14,463 bases of DNA from an uncultured Clostridia bacterium (GCA_949746285.1 CATJZH010000083.1:1-14463), one strand, 5' to 3'; positions 1 through 6,820 are shown, numbered from the stretch's first letter. Notes: a model not told the origin generated them from the sequence alone. Numbers and translations are program-made.

Positions 1-2
1 AA

Positions 3-809
3 AAAGATATGTATGAATCTAAGGTAAATCAATATGATGATGCTTTTACAGATGAGGAATTTTACGAGGTTTTTGGGAAACCCAAACACCCTTTCACAGG
101 AAAGGATTATATTGAGGAATTCCAAAAAGCTTGCGGCGGATTTGGAAAGACCGTAGATATTATTCTGGCGAACAATATTAAAATGGTTGAAGATTTATCT
201 GACAACATTCTTGTCTGTACTATCCGCAAAGAGCAAAGAGACATGGAAAAACAAATCTTTGCTGATTTAGGCAAAAATGTCTATGATATGTCAGAAATCA
301 TGAACGAACCAATTGATATGTCAGGTTTTAGTCCAGAATACGGTTTGTATGGAAGTAATATGATGGCGAACGGCAATTTAAAATTAATGCCGCGAGACTG
401 CAAAAAAACTGTTGAGAGCATTCAGAAAAAAATCTTTGAGAGATTTGGGAAAATGGTCGAAGTAATGGTATTCGGCGATGGTGCTTTTAAAGATCCTGTT
501 GGAGGAATCTGGGAATTAGCAGATCCAGAAACAACTTTGGCAGCGACATCAGGTTTATGCGGCACACCACAAGAAGTTAAACTTAAATATCTTGCAAGTA
601 AATATTCTGATGCGACAAGAGCAGAATTTGATGTTATTCTTGCAAGAGAAAGAGAAGAGAGATACCTTCATGATGATATTACATCTGAAGCTTCGCTCGG
701 CACAACTCCGAGACAGAAAACAGATTTATTTGCGTCATGGGCAGACTTAACTACTGGCAGTGGCGACGAGCAGACACCTATAGTTTATGCTCTTGGATTC
801 ATTAAGTAA
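3..809 (+). CDS. coenzyme F420-0:L-glutamate ligase-like protein (5'-truncated by window edge)
   Basis: This is the C-terminal part of a protein resembling the CofE/F420-0:gamma-glutamyl ligase-like family found in many Clostridia. The reading frame is open to the left edge. The first in-frame ATG is at position 9, but I recall the clostridial family as near 390-400 residues, so the true N-terminus probably lies outside the window. Counting from that ATG, the most diagnostic stretch is GDGAFKDPVGGIWELADP at residues 156-173, followed by GTTPRQKTDL (231-240) and an LTTGSGD segment (247-253) near the end. Earlier landmarks are GKPKHPFTG (23-31) and LMPRDC (126-131). CofE enzymes add glutamate to the F420 side chain with GTP. 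In clostridia without F420 genes the substrate is unknown, and no F420 gene is visible here. Base composition (about 42% GC in sampled 60-nt stretches) and use of GCG and CGC codons differ from the next genes. The family call comes from remembered conserved blocks. Confidence 0.7.
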   Translation, partial: KDMYESKVNQYDDAFTDEEFYEVFGKPKHPFTGKDYIEEFQKACGGFGKTVDIILANNIKMVEDLSDNILVCTIRKEQRDMEKQIFADLGKNVYDMSEIMNEPIDMSGFSPEYGLYGSNMMANGNLKLMPRDCKKTVESIQKKIFERFGKMVEVMVFGDGAFKDPVGGIWELADPETTLAATSGLCGTPQEVKLKYLASKYSDATRAEFDVILAREREERYLHDDITSEASLGTTPRQKTDLFASWADLTTGSGDEQTPIVYALGFIK

Positions 810-826
810 TGATTTTTAAAGATTTT

Positions 827-862
827 GAAAGAAAAGATGCAAAAAAATGCATCTTTTCTTTC
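827..862 (+). terminator. Rho-independent terminator after the F420-ligase-like gene
   Basis: A perfect 15-bp inverted repeat lies 17 nt after the stop codon: arms 827-841 and 848-862 with a six-A loop. The core GATGCA/TGCATC stem is followed by TTTTCTTTC, so the 3' arm doubles as the U-rich tail. It separates the preceding gene from the prfB transcript. Confidence 0.8.
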
Positions 863-878
863 AATTAAAACAGAAATT

Positions 879-908
879 TTTACATATTATATATTTTTAT
901 GATATAAT
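879..908 (+). promoter_or_regulatory. sigma-A-type promoter ahead of the small ORF and prfB
   Basis: TTTACA (879-884) and TATAAT (903-908) are separated by 18 bp. Transcription would start near 914-916, a few bases before the AGGAG at 920-924. No terminator is obvious between here and prfB, so the promoter may serve both the small ORF and prfB. Confidence 0.65.
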
Positions 909-932
909 GGATATTGTATAGGAGAATTTTTT

Positions 933-1040
933 ATGAGTTTAGTTGGAAAAAGTACAATAAAAAAATTAAAAATAATATTGATGCACAAAAACAAACAAGA
1001 TCAAGAAACTAAACCTCCAAGAATTCCAGAAATTCGATAA
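933..1040 (+). CDS. small ORF, 35 aa, unknown function (candidate small protein or leader peptide)
   Basis: I do not recognise this 35-residue ORF. It starts with ATG and ends with TAA. AGGAG (920-924) lies 8 nt before the ATG, and a promoter with a perfect -10 box lies just upstream, so expression signals are as good as those of the large genes here. The N-terminal half is strongly basic (MSLVGKSTIKKLKII) and could form an amphipathic helix. The C-terminal half is polar and ends PPRIPEIR. There is no signal peptide or long hydrophobic segment. It lies 68 nt upstream of the prfB GTG and is probably on the same transcript. It could be a real small protein, a regulatory leader peptide for prfB, or a chance ORF; conservation in relatives would decide. 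Confidence 0.5.
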   Translation: MSLVGKSTIKKLKIILMHKNKQDQETKPPRIPEIR

Positions 1041-1108
1041 TACCAAAGGTTTATAGGTAAATCCGTTTTATTAAAACCTAAATATTATATAAGGATGTAT
1101 TATAATTC
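1041..1108 (+). promoter_or_regulatory. prfB leader with competing inverted repeats and an overlapping mini-ORF
   Basis: Two upstream segments, AGGTTT (1047-1052) and TAGGT (1054-1058), can each pair with the single downstream segment AAACCTA (1074-1080), giving two mutually exclusive short stems. Next comes AAGGA (1091-1095), the only Shine-Dalgarno-like sequence for prfB, at an unusually long 13 nt from the GTG. An ATG at 1095 opens a five-codon frame whose TGA (1110-1112) overlaps the prfB GTG (1109-1111). The pairings are short and AT-rich, so a regulatory role is inference. Confidence 0.3.
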
Positions 1109-2227
1109 GTGATAGAATTAGAGGAAAATATAAAATTATTAGAAAATTTAAAAAATAAATTATTAGAAATAAAAATTTCAATGAAGATTGAGGATTTAAA
1201 AAAAGATTTAGATAAATTAGAAAAGAAATCATTAGAAGAAAATTTTTGGCAAGATACAGAAAATTCAAATAAAGTTTTTTCTAAAATAAAAACTTTACAA
1301 AAAAAAATAAATAATTATAAAAATTTAGAATCTGAATTGAAAAATCTAATAGAAATGAACACTTTATTAGAAATAGAAAAGGATGATGATTTATTAAAAG
1401 AATTATTGTTCCATTCTCTAAAATTAAAAAAAGATATTTCAAATTTAGAAATTCAGACACTATTTTCAGGAAAATATGATAATAGTAATGCTATTATTTC
1501 ATTACATCCTGGTGCAGGAGGAACAGAATCGCAAGACTGGGTTCAAATGCTTTATAGAATGTATGGAAGATGGGCAAATGCAAACGGATTTTTATTAAAA
1601 GAACTAGATTATTTAGATGGAGATGAAGCAGGAATAAAAAGTGTTACAGCTTTAATATCCGGTGAAAATGCATATGGATATTTAAAAAGCGAAATGGGAG
1701 TCCATAGATTAGTTAGAATTTCTCCTTTTGATAGTGGAGGAAGGAGACATACTTCGTTCGCTTCAGTAGAAGTTTTACCAGAAATTTCTGATGATATAGA
1801 AATAGAAATAAATTCAGAAGATTTAAGAATAGATACTTACAGAGCCTCTGGTGCAGGTGGACAACATATAAATAAAACCGATTCAGCTGTAAGAATCACT
1901 CATATTCCTACAAATATAGTAGTATCTTGTCAGTCAGAACGTTCTCAAATTATGAATAAAGAAACTGCCATGAAAATGTTGAAATCGAAATTACAAGATT
2001 TAAAAGAAAAGGAAAACAAAGAAAATATATCAGAATTAAAAGGAATACAAAAAGATATTGCATGGGGAAGTCAAATTCGTTCATATGTATTTTGTCCATA
2101 TACATTAGTTAAAGACCATAGAACCAACTATGAAGTTGGAAATGTGCAAGGAGTTATGGATGGTGATTTAAATCAATTTATGAAAGAGTATTTAGATAAA
2201 TTAATAAAAGGTGAAATTTCACAATAA
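1109..2227 (+). CDS. prfB: peptide chain release factor 2 (no programmed frameshift)
   Basis: Release factor 2 recognises UGA and UAA stop codons on the ribosome and triggers peptide release. The 372-residue protein is full length for the family. It has an N-terminal helical domain, the stretch FDSGGRRHTSFASVEVLPE around residues 207-225, and the peptidyl-transferase-centre motif GAGGQHINK (SGAGGQHINKTDSAVRITH). The C-terminal IAWGSQIRSYVF segment is also typical. The start is GTG, because an in-frame TAA lies at 1103-1105 and no ATG occurs before codon 25. In many bacteria the equivalent position reads CTT-TGA-C and needs a +1 frameshift. Here it reads TCA-ATG-AAG (about 1178-1186), so the frame is continuous. 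The start-codon context is weak (AAGGA 13 nt upstream). The gene is extremely AT-rich. Confidence 0.95.
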   Translation: MIELEENIKLLENLKNKLLEIKISMKIEDLKKDLDKLEKKSLEENFWQDTENSNKVFSKIKTLQKKINNYKNLESELKNLIEMNTLLEIEKDDDLLKELLFHSLKLKKDISNLEIQTLFSGKYDNSNAIISLHPGAGGTESQDWVQMLYRMYGRWANANGFLLKELDYLDGDEAGIKSVTALISGENAYGYLKSEMGVHRLVRISPFDSGGRRHTSFASVEVLPEISDDIEIEINSEDLRIDTYRASGAGGQHINKTDSAVRITHIPTNIVVSCQSERSQIMNKETAMKMLKSKLQDLKEKENKENISELKGIQKDIAWGSQIRSYVFCPYTLVKDHRTNYEVGNVQGVMDGDLNQFMKEYLDKLIKGEISQ

Positions 2228-2253
2228 AAATACAAATTAAAATTAAAATTGTA

Positions 2254-2282
2254 TTGCCAAAAAAAACCTTTTATAATATAAT
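2254..2282 (+). promoter_or_regulatory. sigma-A-type promoter for the tyrosine-kinase module
   Basis: TTGCCA (2254-2259) and TATAAT (2277-2282) are spaced exactly 17 bp apart, 27 nt after the prfB stop. A second TATAAT at 2272-2277 overlaps, but its 12-bp spacing makes it the poorer choice. GGAGG at 2316-2320 precedes the first ORF. Confidence 0.65.
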
Positions 2283-2324
2283 AATTTACAAGTGATTAAA
2301 TTTTAAATTTAATATGGAGGAACT

Positions 2325-3170
2325 ATGGAAGAAATAGATTTAAAAGAGCTTATAGCAATATTTTTAGAAAAAAAATTTTTAATAATTACAATTGTATTAA
2401 TTGCAGCAATATTAGGTGTACTGTATACTAAAAAATTAATTGTACCAGAATATCAGTCATCTACAAGCCTAGTATTAGTACAAGTTAATGATATAGATTC
2501 AGAAGCAGTTAAATCAATTACATCTGCTGACCTTATGTTAAATACAAAATTAGTTGATGATTATAGAGAAATTGCACAAAGCAAATCAGTAGCAGAAAGA
2601 GTTATTCAAAATTTAAATTTAGATATGGAATTATCAACTCTTCAAAATAGCATTGCTGTTTCTTCAATTTCTGATACAGAGCTTATTCGTATAACAGTAA
2701 CGCATACAGATCCAGAACTTGCTTGTACAATAGCAAATGAGGTTGCCAAAGCTTTTATTGAAAAAGTAGATACAATATATAAAGTTAGTAATGTTCATGT
2801 ATTAGATGAAGCATCACCATCATATACACCTTCAAATATTCATCTAGCTAAAAATGTAATTATTTTTGCTTTTGCTGGACTTGTTATAGTATCAAGCTAT
2901 ATTCTATTAGTAAATATGTTAGATACAACAATAAAAGCAGATACAGATATAGAAAGAGTTTTAAAAGTTCCAGTACTTGCTTCAATAGTACTTTCAGATG
3001 ATACAGCTAAGAAAAAAGCGAAATCTTCAACATTAACAAATAGTTATGATACATCTTTGCAAAGTTCATATCAAAATGCTAATTTATTTACAACTTTACA
3101 AAAAGATAGTGAAAAAATAAGTAATTTAAATAGAAATAAAACTAAACGCAGTAGGGGAGGTAGAATTTAA
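2325..3170 (+). CDS. Wzz/CpsC-type membrane activator of a bacterial tyrosine kinase
   Basis: This is a chain-length determinant/polysaccharide co-polymerase family protein of the Gram-positive CpsC/CapA/TkmA type. Such proteins sit in the membrane and activate a separate cytoplasmic tyrosine kinase through their C-terminal tail. The 281 residues show a short cytoplasmic N-terminus, a first membrane segment at about 18-34, the family-typical PEYQSSTSLVLVQ just outside it (41-53), an extracellular domain, a proline-containing stretch ASPSYTPSN (163-171), and a second membrane segment at about 176-198. The tail of about 80 residues is rich in Ser, Thr and Tyr (residues 234-258) and ends in a basic cluster. 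It starts at an ATG preceded by GGAGG, and the kinase gene begins one base after its stop codon. No polysaccharide genes follow, so the role may be kinase regulation rather than capsule length control. Confidence 0.88.
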   Translation: MEEIDLKELIAIFLEKKFLIITIVLIAAILGVLYTKKLIVPEYQSSTSLVLVQVNDIDSEAVKSITSADLMLNTKLVDDYREIAQSKSVAERVIQNLNLDMELSTLQNSIAVSSISDTELIRITVTHTDPELACTIANEVAKAFIEKVDTIYKVSNVHVLDEASPSYTPSNIHLAKNVIIFAFAGLVIVSSYILLVNMLDTTIKADTDIERVLKVPVLASIVLSDDTAKKKAKSSTLTNSYDTSLQSSYQNANLFTTLQKDSEKISNLNRNKTKRSRGGRI

Positions 3171-3171
3171 T

Positions 3172-3900
3172 ATGAAAAAAGAAGTAGTTGTTATAGAAAA
3201 TCCAAAATCTCCAGAAGCTGAAATGTTTAGAAATTTAAGAACAAATATTCAGTTTATGAATGCAGATTCAGAAAAAAAAGTAATGGTAGTTACAAGTACT
3301 GTTCCAGGAGAAGGAAAAAGTTATGTAACATCTAACTTAGCTGCAGCTTTTGCACAAATAGATAAAAAAGTTCTAATAATTGATGCAGATATGAGAAAAG
3401 GACGTCAATACGGAATATTCAATTTACGTCCAAGACCAGGTATATCTAATTATTTATCAGGAGTAGTCGATCAAATATTTAAAGACAAAAAAGACGATAT
3501 AAAAAATTATATTCAAGAAACTGAAGTAAAAAATCTTTACTTAATTACAGCTGGAAGCGTTCCACCTAATCCATCTGAATTATTAGTTTCAAATAAAATG
3601 AAAAATATTATTGAAAATTTAAGTGAAATTTTTGATATTATAATTTTTGATGCACCTCCTTGTTTAGTAGTTGCAGATGCATTAATTCTTGCAAGATTAG
3701 TAGACTTTACTATTATAGTTTCTGCACAAAATTATACAAGAATGGAAGATCTTAATAAAGCAAAGATATCAATTGAAAATGTTGGTGGAAAAGTTGCAGG
3801 AGTTGTATTAAATAAAGTTCAAATGACATCAAAAACTTATTCTAATTCTTATTATTATGGAGAAAAACTTACAGATTTTAAACCAAAACAAAGAAAATAG
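3172..3900 (+). CDS. CpsD/CapB-type bacterial protein tyrosine kinase
   Basis: This is a BY-kinase: an autophosphorylating ATPase distinct from eukaryotic kinases, which acts at the membrane with its CpsC-type partner. The 242 residues contain the oligomerisation motif E-x2-R-x2-R (E17, R20, R23), Walker A TVPGEGKS (43-50), Walker A' LIIDADMRKG (68-77) and Walker B IIIFDAPP (156-163). A C-terminal tyrosine cluster (Y223, Y227, Y228, Y229) is the expected autophosphorylation site. A GGGGAGG ribosome binding site overlaps the end of the preceding gene, so the two are probably translationally coupled. In Firmicutes such kinases control exopolysaccharide synthesis but also phosphorylate other targets, such as UDP-sugar dehydrogenase or single-stranded DNA binding protein. 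Which applies here cannot be read from the sequence. Confidence 0.92.
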   Translation: MKKEVVVIENPKSPEAEMFRNLRTNIQFMNADSEKKVMVVTSTVPGEGKSYVTSNLAAAFAQIDKKVLIIDADMRKGRQYGIFNLRPRPGISNYLSGVVDQIFKDKKDDIKNYIQETEVKNLYLITAGSVPPNPSELLVSNKMKNIIENLSEIFDIIIFDAPPCLVVADALILARLVDFTIIVSAQNYTRMEDLNKAKISIENVGGKVAGVVLNKVQMTSKTYSNSYYYGEKLTDFKPKQRK

Positions 3901-3928
3901 CATAAATTGAAGGAAGGAGTAAAAGCAC

Positions 3929-4633
3929 ATGATAGATTTTCATTCTCATATATTACCTAACATAGATGATGGTTCTAGGTCATATGAAGAATCAAAAATA
4001 ATATTATCTGAAGCTAAAAATGCAGGATTTGATAAAGTAATATCAACTTCTCATTATGCTTTAAATTGCTTTGAAACTCCAGAATATAAAAGAGAAGACT
4101 TAATTGAAGAATTAAATTCAGAAAAAGGTCTACCTACAATTATTTTAGGTAGCGAAATATTTTTAAATTATACTATAGTGGATCTATTAAAAGAATACAA
4201 AGCCTCTACAATAAATAAAACCAATTATGTTCTTTTTGAATTGCCACTTAGACATCAATTTCCTAATTTAAAAATTACAATAAATAAATTAAAAGAAAAC
4301 AATTATATCCCAATACTTGCTCATCCTGAAAGATATAGCATTTCACACAAAAAATTTGATTTTTTATTAGAATTAAAAGATATGGGAGTAATTTTCCAAG
4401 CCAATTATGGAAGTATATTAGGAATGTATGGTTTTGGTGCTAAACTAACAGTAAAAAAGATGTTTAAAAATAATTTAGTAGATTTGTTAGGAAGTGATGT
4501 ACATAGGCCAAATTCAATTTATCCTAACATTGAAAAAGCATTAGATAAAATTTCAAGAATATCAACACCTTCTCAATTAGATGATATGACCTGTAATACT
4601 GCAGAATCTATTTTAAGAGGTGAATATTTATAA
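3929..4633 (+). CDS. CpsB/YwqE-type tyrosine-protein phosphatase (PHP family)
   Basis: This is a metal-dependent phosphotyrosine phosphatase of the PHP superfamily, which removes phosphate from the partner BY-kinase. The 234 residues carry the PHP metal ligands in order: DFHSH (H5, H7), DDGS (13-16), SH (H42), GSEIFL (E76), AHPERY (H132) and GSDVH (D190, H192). The length is close to that of CpsB and YwqE proteins. A strong AAGGAAGGAG ribosome binding site precedes the ATG, 28 nt after the kinase stop codon. With the two upstream genes it completes an activator-kinase-phosphatase cycle. The order is C-D-B, with the phosphatase last, unlike the pneumococcal B-C-D order. Confidence 0.92.
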   Translation: MIDFHSHILPNIDDGSRSYEESKIILSEAKNAGFDKVISTSHYALNCFETPEYKREDLIEELNSEKGLPTIILGSEIFLNYTIVDLLKEYKASTINKTNYVLFELPLRHQFPNLKITINKLKENNYIPILAHPERYSISHKKFDFLLELKDMGVIFQANYGSILGMYGFGAKLTVKKMFKNNLVDLLGSDVHRPNSIYPNIEKALDKISRISTPSQLDDMTCNTAESILRGEYL

Positions 4634-4727
4634 CAAATTTATACTTTTATGAACTAAAGTTATAATTCATAAATATAATATAATAATGATTATTTTAACA
4701 CAGATAAAAATTTTAATACTTACATAT

Positions 4728-4768
4728 AGTAATTTTTAAATTTAAAATTTACTATAATTTTTATTTAC
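4728..4768 (+). terminator. possible AT-only terminator between the kinase module and aspartate kinase
   Basis: Positions 4728-4740 and 4741-4753 are complementary at 12 of 13 bases and are followed by ATAATTTTTATTT. The stem is nearly all A-T, so its strength is doubtful. A TATAAT at 4753-4758 overlaps the end but has no convincing -35 box 17 bp upstream. The rest of 4634-4785 is plain AT-rich sequence. I see no lysine riboswitch or T-box there. Confidence 0.35.
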
Positions 4769-4785
4769 AAAAAGAGGTACAACAT

Positions 4786-5997
4786 ATGGGAATTATTGTA
4801 CAAAAATTTGGCGGTAGTTCTGTTGCAAATATAGAAAAATTAGAACTTGTTGCAGAACATATAATAAGAGAAAAATTGAAAGGAAATAAAATTGTAGTAG
4901 TTGTTTCAGCACAGGGAAAAACAACAGATAGACTTATAGCTGAGGAATCAGAAATTACATCAAATCCAGATAAAAGAGAACATGATGTTCTAGTATCTAC
5001 TGGAGAACAAGTAACTATATCAAAATTAGCTATGCTATTATTAGAAAAAAAACATAAAGCAGTATCATTAACGGGTTGGCAAGTTCCAATAGTAACAAAC
5101 AGTGAATATTCAAATAGTAGAATACGTTATATTCATAATGAAACTATTGAAGAATATTTAGAAGCTGGAAACATTGTAATTGTAGCAGGTTTTCAAGGAG
5201 TAGATGAAAATGGAAATATAACAACTTTTGGGAGAGGTGGCTCAGATACGACAGCTGTTGCACTAGCAGCTAGTTTAAAAGCAGAAAGATGTGATATTTT
5301 TACAGATGTTGATGGAGTTTATACTTCTGATCCAAAGATAGTAAGTAGTGTTGAAAAAATAAAATCAATATCATATGATGAAATGTTAGAAATGTCTAGT
5401 ATGGGAGCAAAAGTACTTCATAATAGATGTGTTGAAATAGGTAAAAAATATAATGTTCCAATATATGTAAAATCAACTTTTGAAAAAAATAGTATTGGAA
5501 CCTTGGTAAATACAAACAATAATTTAGAAGACCTTGTAATAAATGGTGTTACAAAAGATGATTATATATCTAGAATAACAATAGTTGGGTTAGAAAATAA
5601 AATAGGAAAAACTTTTGAACTTTTTAAAATATTATCAAAAAATCTTATAAATATTGATGTCATCTCACAATCTTTTGGTGAACATATTACAAAAGATATA
5701 GCTTTTACAGTAAAAATGAATGATTTATCAAAAACACTGGAAGTTTTAAATGAACATAAATCTATTCTTGGCATACAAGAAATATTGCATAGTGAAAACT
5801 TAGCAAAAGTTTCAATAATAGGAGTAGGAATAGCTAATAAACCTGGTGTAGCAGCAGATATGTTTGAAGCACTTTATGAAAATAGTATAAATATGCATAT
5901 GATATCTACATCAGAAATAAAAATATCTGTTTTAGTAGATTCAAAAGATTCAGATTTAGCAGTAAAAGCCATTCATAAAAAATTTTTTAATAAATAA
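4786..5997 (+). CDS. lysC: aspartate kinase
   Basis: Aspartate kinase phosphorylates L-aspartate with ATP, the first step toward lysine, threonine, methionine and diaminopimelate. The 403-residue protein has the length of the monofunctional Firmicute enzymes. The kinase domain begins with VQKFGGSSV (5-13). It contains the substrate/nucleotide motif FGRGGSDTTA (148-157), DVDGVYTSDP (174-183) and MSSMGAKVLH (203-212). Two ACT regulatory domains follow, at about 263-335 and 340-403; the second holds IGVGIANKPGVA (344-355) and MISTSEIKISVLVD (372-385). AGAGG lies 8 nt before the ATG. Feedback by an amino acid is expected from the ACT domains, but the effector cannot be read from the sequence. The gene stands alone, with a strong terminator just after it. 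The symbol lysC is used in the general sense; paralogues such as dapG cannot be excluded. Confidence 0.95.
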   Translation: MGIIVQKFGGSSVANIEKLELVAEHIIREKLKGNKIVVVVSAQGKTTDRLIAEESEITSNPDKREHDVLVSTGEQVTISKLAMLLLEKKHKAVSLTGWQVPIVTNSEYSNSRIRYIHNETIEEYLEAGNIVIVAGFQGVDENGNITTFGRGGSDTTAVALAASLKAERCDIFTDVDGVYTSDPKIVSSVEKIKSISYDEMLEMSSMGAKVLHNRCVEIGKKYNVPIYVKSTFEKNSIGTLVNTNNNLEDLVINGVTKDDYISRITIVGLENKIGKTFELFKILSKNLINIDVISQSFGEHITKDIAFTVKMNDLSKTLEVLNEHKSILGIQEILHSENLAKVSIIGVGIANKPGVAADMFEALYENSINMHMISTSEIKISVLVDSKDSDLAVKAIHKKFFNK

Positions 5998-6002
5998 ATT
6001 TT

Positions 6003-6038
6003 ATAGTGATAACAATAAATTTTGTTATCACTATTTTT
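6003..6038 (+). terminator. Rho-independent terminator after aspartate kinase
   Basis: A perfect 13-bp stem has arms 6003-6015 and 6022-6034, a six-base loop and a run of five T (6034-6038). It begins 6 nt after the stop codon and insulates aspartate kinase from yabP. Confidence 0.9.
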
Positions 6039-6119
6039 ATATACTATTACTCTGTTTTAGTTCTAAAAATCTCCTTTACTGCATATAAATATTATTATAA
6101 AGATATTTGGAGGAGATAT

Positions 6120-6419
6120 ATGGATGATATAAGAAACTTAAATAATAATATTAATACTTTTCAAAATATAGTATTAGAAAATCGTGAAAGGCTAAATATT
6201 ACTGGTATAGTTGACGTATTTAGTTTTGATGATCAAATAATTATTGTAGAAACAGAATTGGGTTTACTTACAATAAAAGGTGAAAACTTAAAAATAAGCA
6301 AATTGAGTATAGACACATCTGATTTCATTGTTGATGGTCATATAAGCAGTTTAGCATATTCTAATTCAGATGTATCAAACAAAAAAGATAAAAATATTTT
6401 AAGTAAGATTTTTAAATAG
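6120..6419 (+). CDS. yabP: sporulation protein YabP
   Basis: YabP is a small sporulation protein needed for efficient spore formation in Bacillus. The family is made in the mother cell and linked to spore coat and cortex assembly. The 99-residue product shows the family core ILENRERLNITGIVDV (17-32), then the stretch ETELGLLTIKGENL (44-57) and an acidic/serine segment before a basic LSKIFK end. The ATG at 6120 is chosen because GGAGGAG (6109-6115) sits at ideal distance. A longer frame back to a GTG at 6006 would start inside the terminator of the previous gene and adds a sequence foreign to the family. In Bacillus, yabP is under sigma-E. A loosely sigma-E-like CATATAAAT occurs at 6082-6090, but the -35 is poor. 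yabQ follows after 13 nt. Confidence 0.9.
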   Translation: MDDIRNLNNNINTFQNIVLENRERLNITGIVDVFSFDDQIIIVETELGLLTIKGENLKISKLSIDTSDFIVDGHISSLAYSNSDVSNKKDKNILSKIFK

Positions 6420-6432
6420 AAAGAGTAAAAAT

Positions 6433-6820
6433 ATGTACAATTTTTCTCAAGAACAAGTTTTCATTTTCTTTTTTATTATTGGAATTATAATAGGTATAAT
6501 TTTTGATATTTTTAAAGTTTTAAGAAAATCATTCAAAACACCAGATATAATAACTTTTATAGAAGATTTAATTTTTATAGTATTATCTGGAATATTACTA
6601 ATCTTTGGTATATTAAAATTAAATGGTGGTGAAATAAGATTTTTTCTATTTTTAGGGATTTTTTTCCGGAATTATTATATATATTTTGACAATTAGCAAT
6701 TTGTGTGTTATAATACTTTATACATTTGTAGAAATTTGTAAAAAAACATTAAAAATTCCGTATTGCTGTATAAAAAAGATCATTATTCTTGCAATAACAT
6801 CTTTAAAGAAGGATTTTTAG
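6433..6820 (+). pseudogene. yabQ: sporulation protein YabQ, frame broken at a run of seven T
   Basis: YabQ is an integral membrane sporulation protein located around the forespore. Read straight, the ORF ends early at 6696 with 87 residues. Its first 75 residues fit YabQ: a hydrophobic segment at 11-23, DIFKVLRKSFK (25-35), IEDLIFIVLSGILL (43-56), and NGGEIRFFLFLGI (64-76). After T7 (6659-6665) the sequence turns into RNYYIYFDN and stops. Removing one T restores GIIIYILTISNLCVIIL and a further 30-odd residues, rich in Lys, to TAG at 6818-6820, with no other stop. The repaired gene is 387 nt, 128 residues, a plausible length for clostridial YabQ, and then fits before the next gene. The intact downstream frame argues for a recent mutation, a sequence error or slippage rather than old decay. 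Confidence 0.75.

Noticed and set aside
1095..1112. Programmed +1 frameshift from the ATG at 1095 into prfB
   Set aside because: A +1 shift before the TGA leads to a frame other than prfB; only a -1 shift would join them, which is not the known RF2 mechanism.
1071..1268. Reverse-strand ORF of 65 codons over the start of prfB
   Set aside because: It is a shadow of the AT-rich prfB frame: low-complexity Leu/Ile/Phe content, no binding site, no recognisable family. The same applies to the other reverse-strand frames inside lysC, the ABC genes and ftsH.
2231..2253. Terminator after prfB
   Set aside because: Only a TACAA/TTGTA pair with an AT-rich, imperfect interior and no U tract is present.
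4634..4785. Lysine riboswitch or T-box upstream of aspartate kinase
   Set aside because: The 152-nt gap is almost pure AT with no conserved riboswitch core and no T-box antiterminator sequence.
6006..6119. N-terminal extension of YabP from a GTG at 6006
   Set aside because: It begins inside the terminator hairpin of aspartate kinase, adds residues foreign to YabP, and the ATG at 6120 has a near-perfect GGAGGAG.
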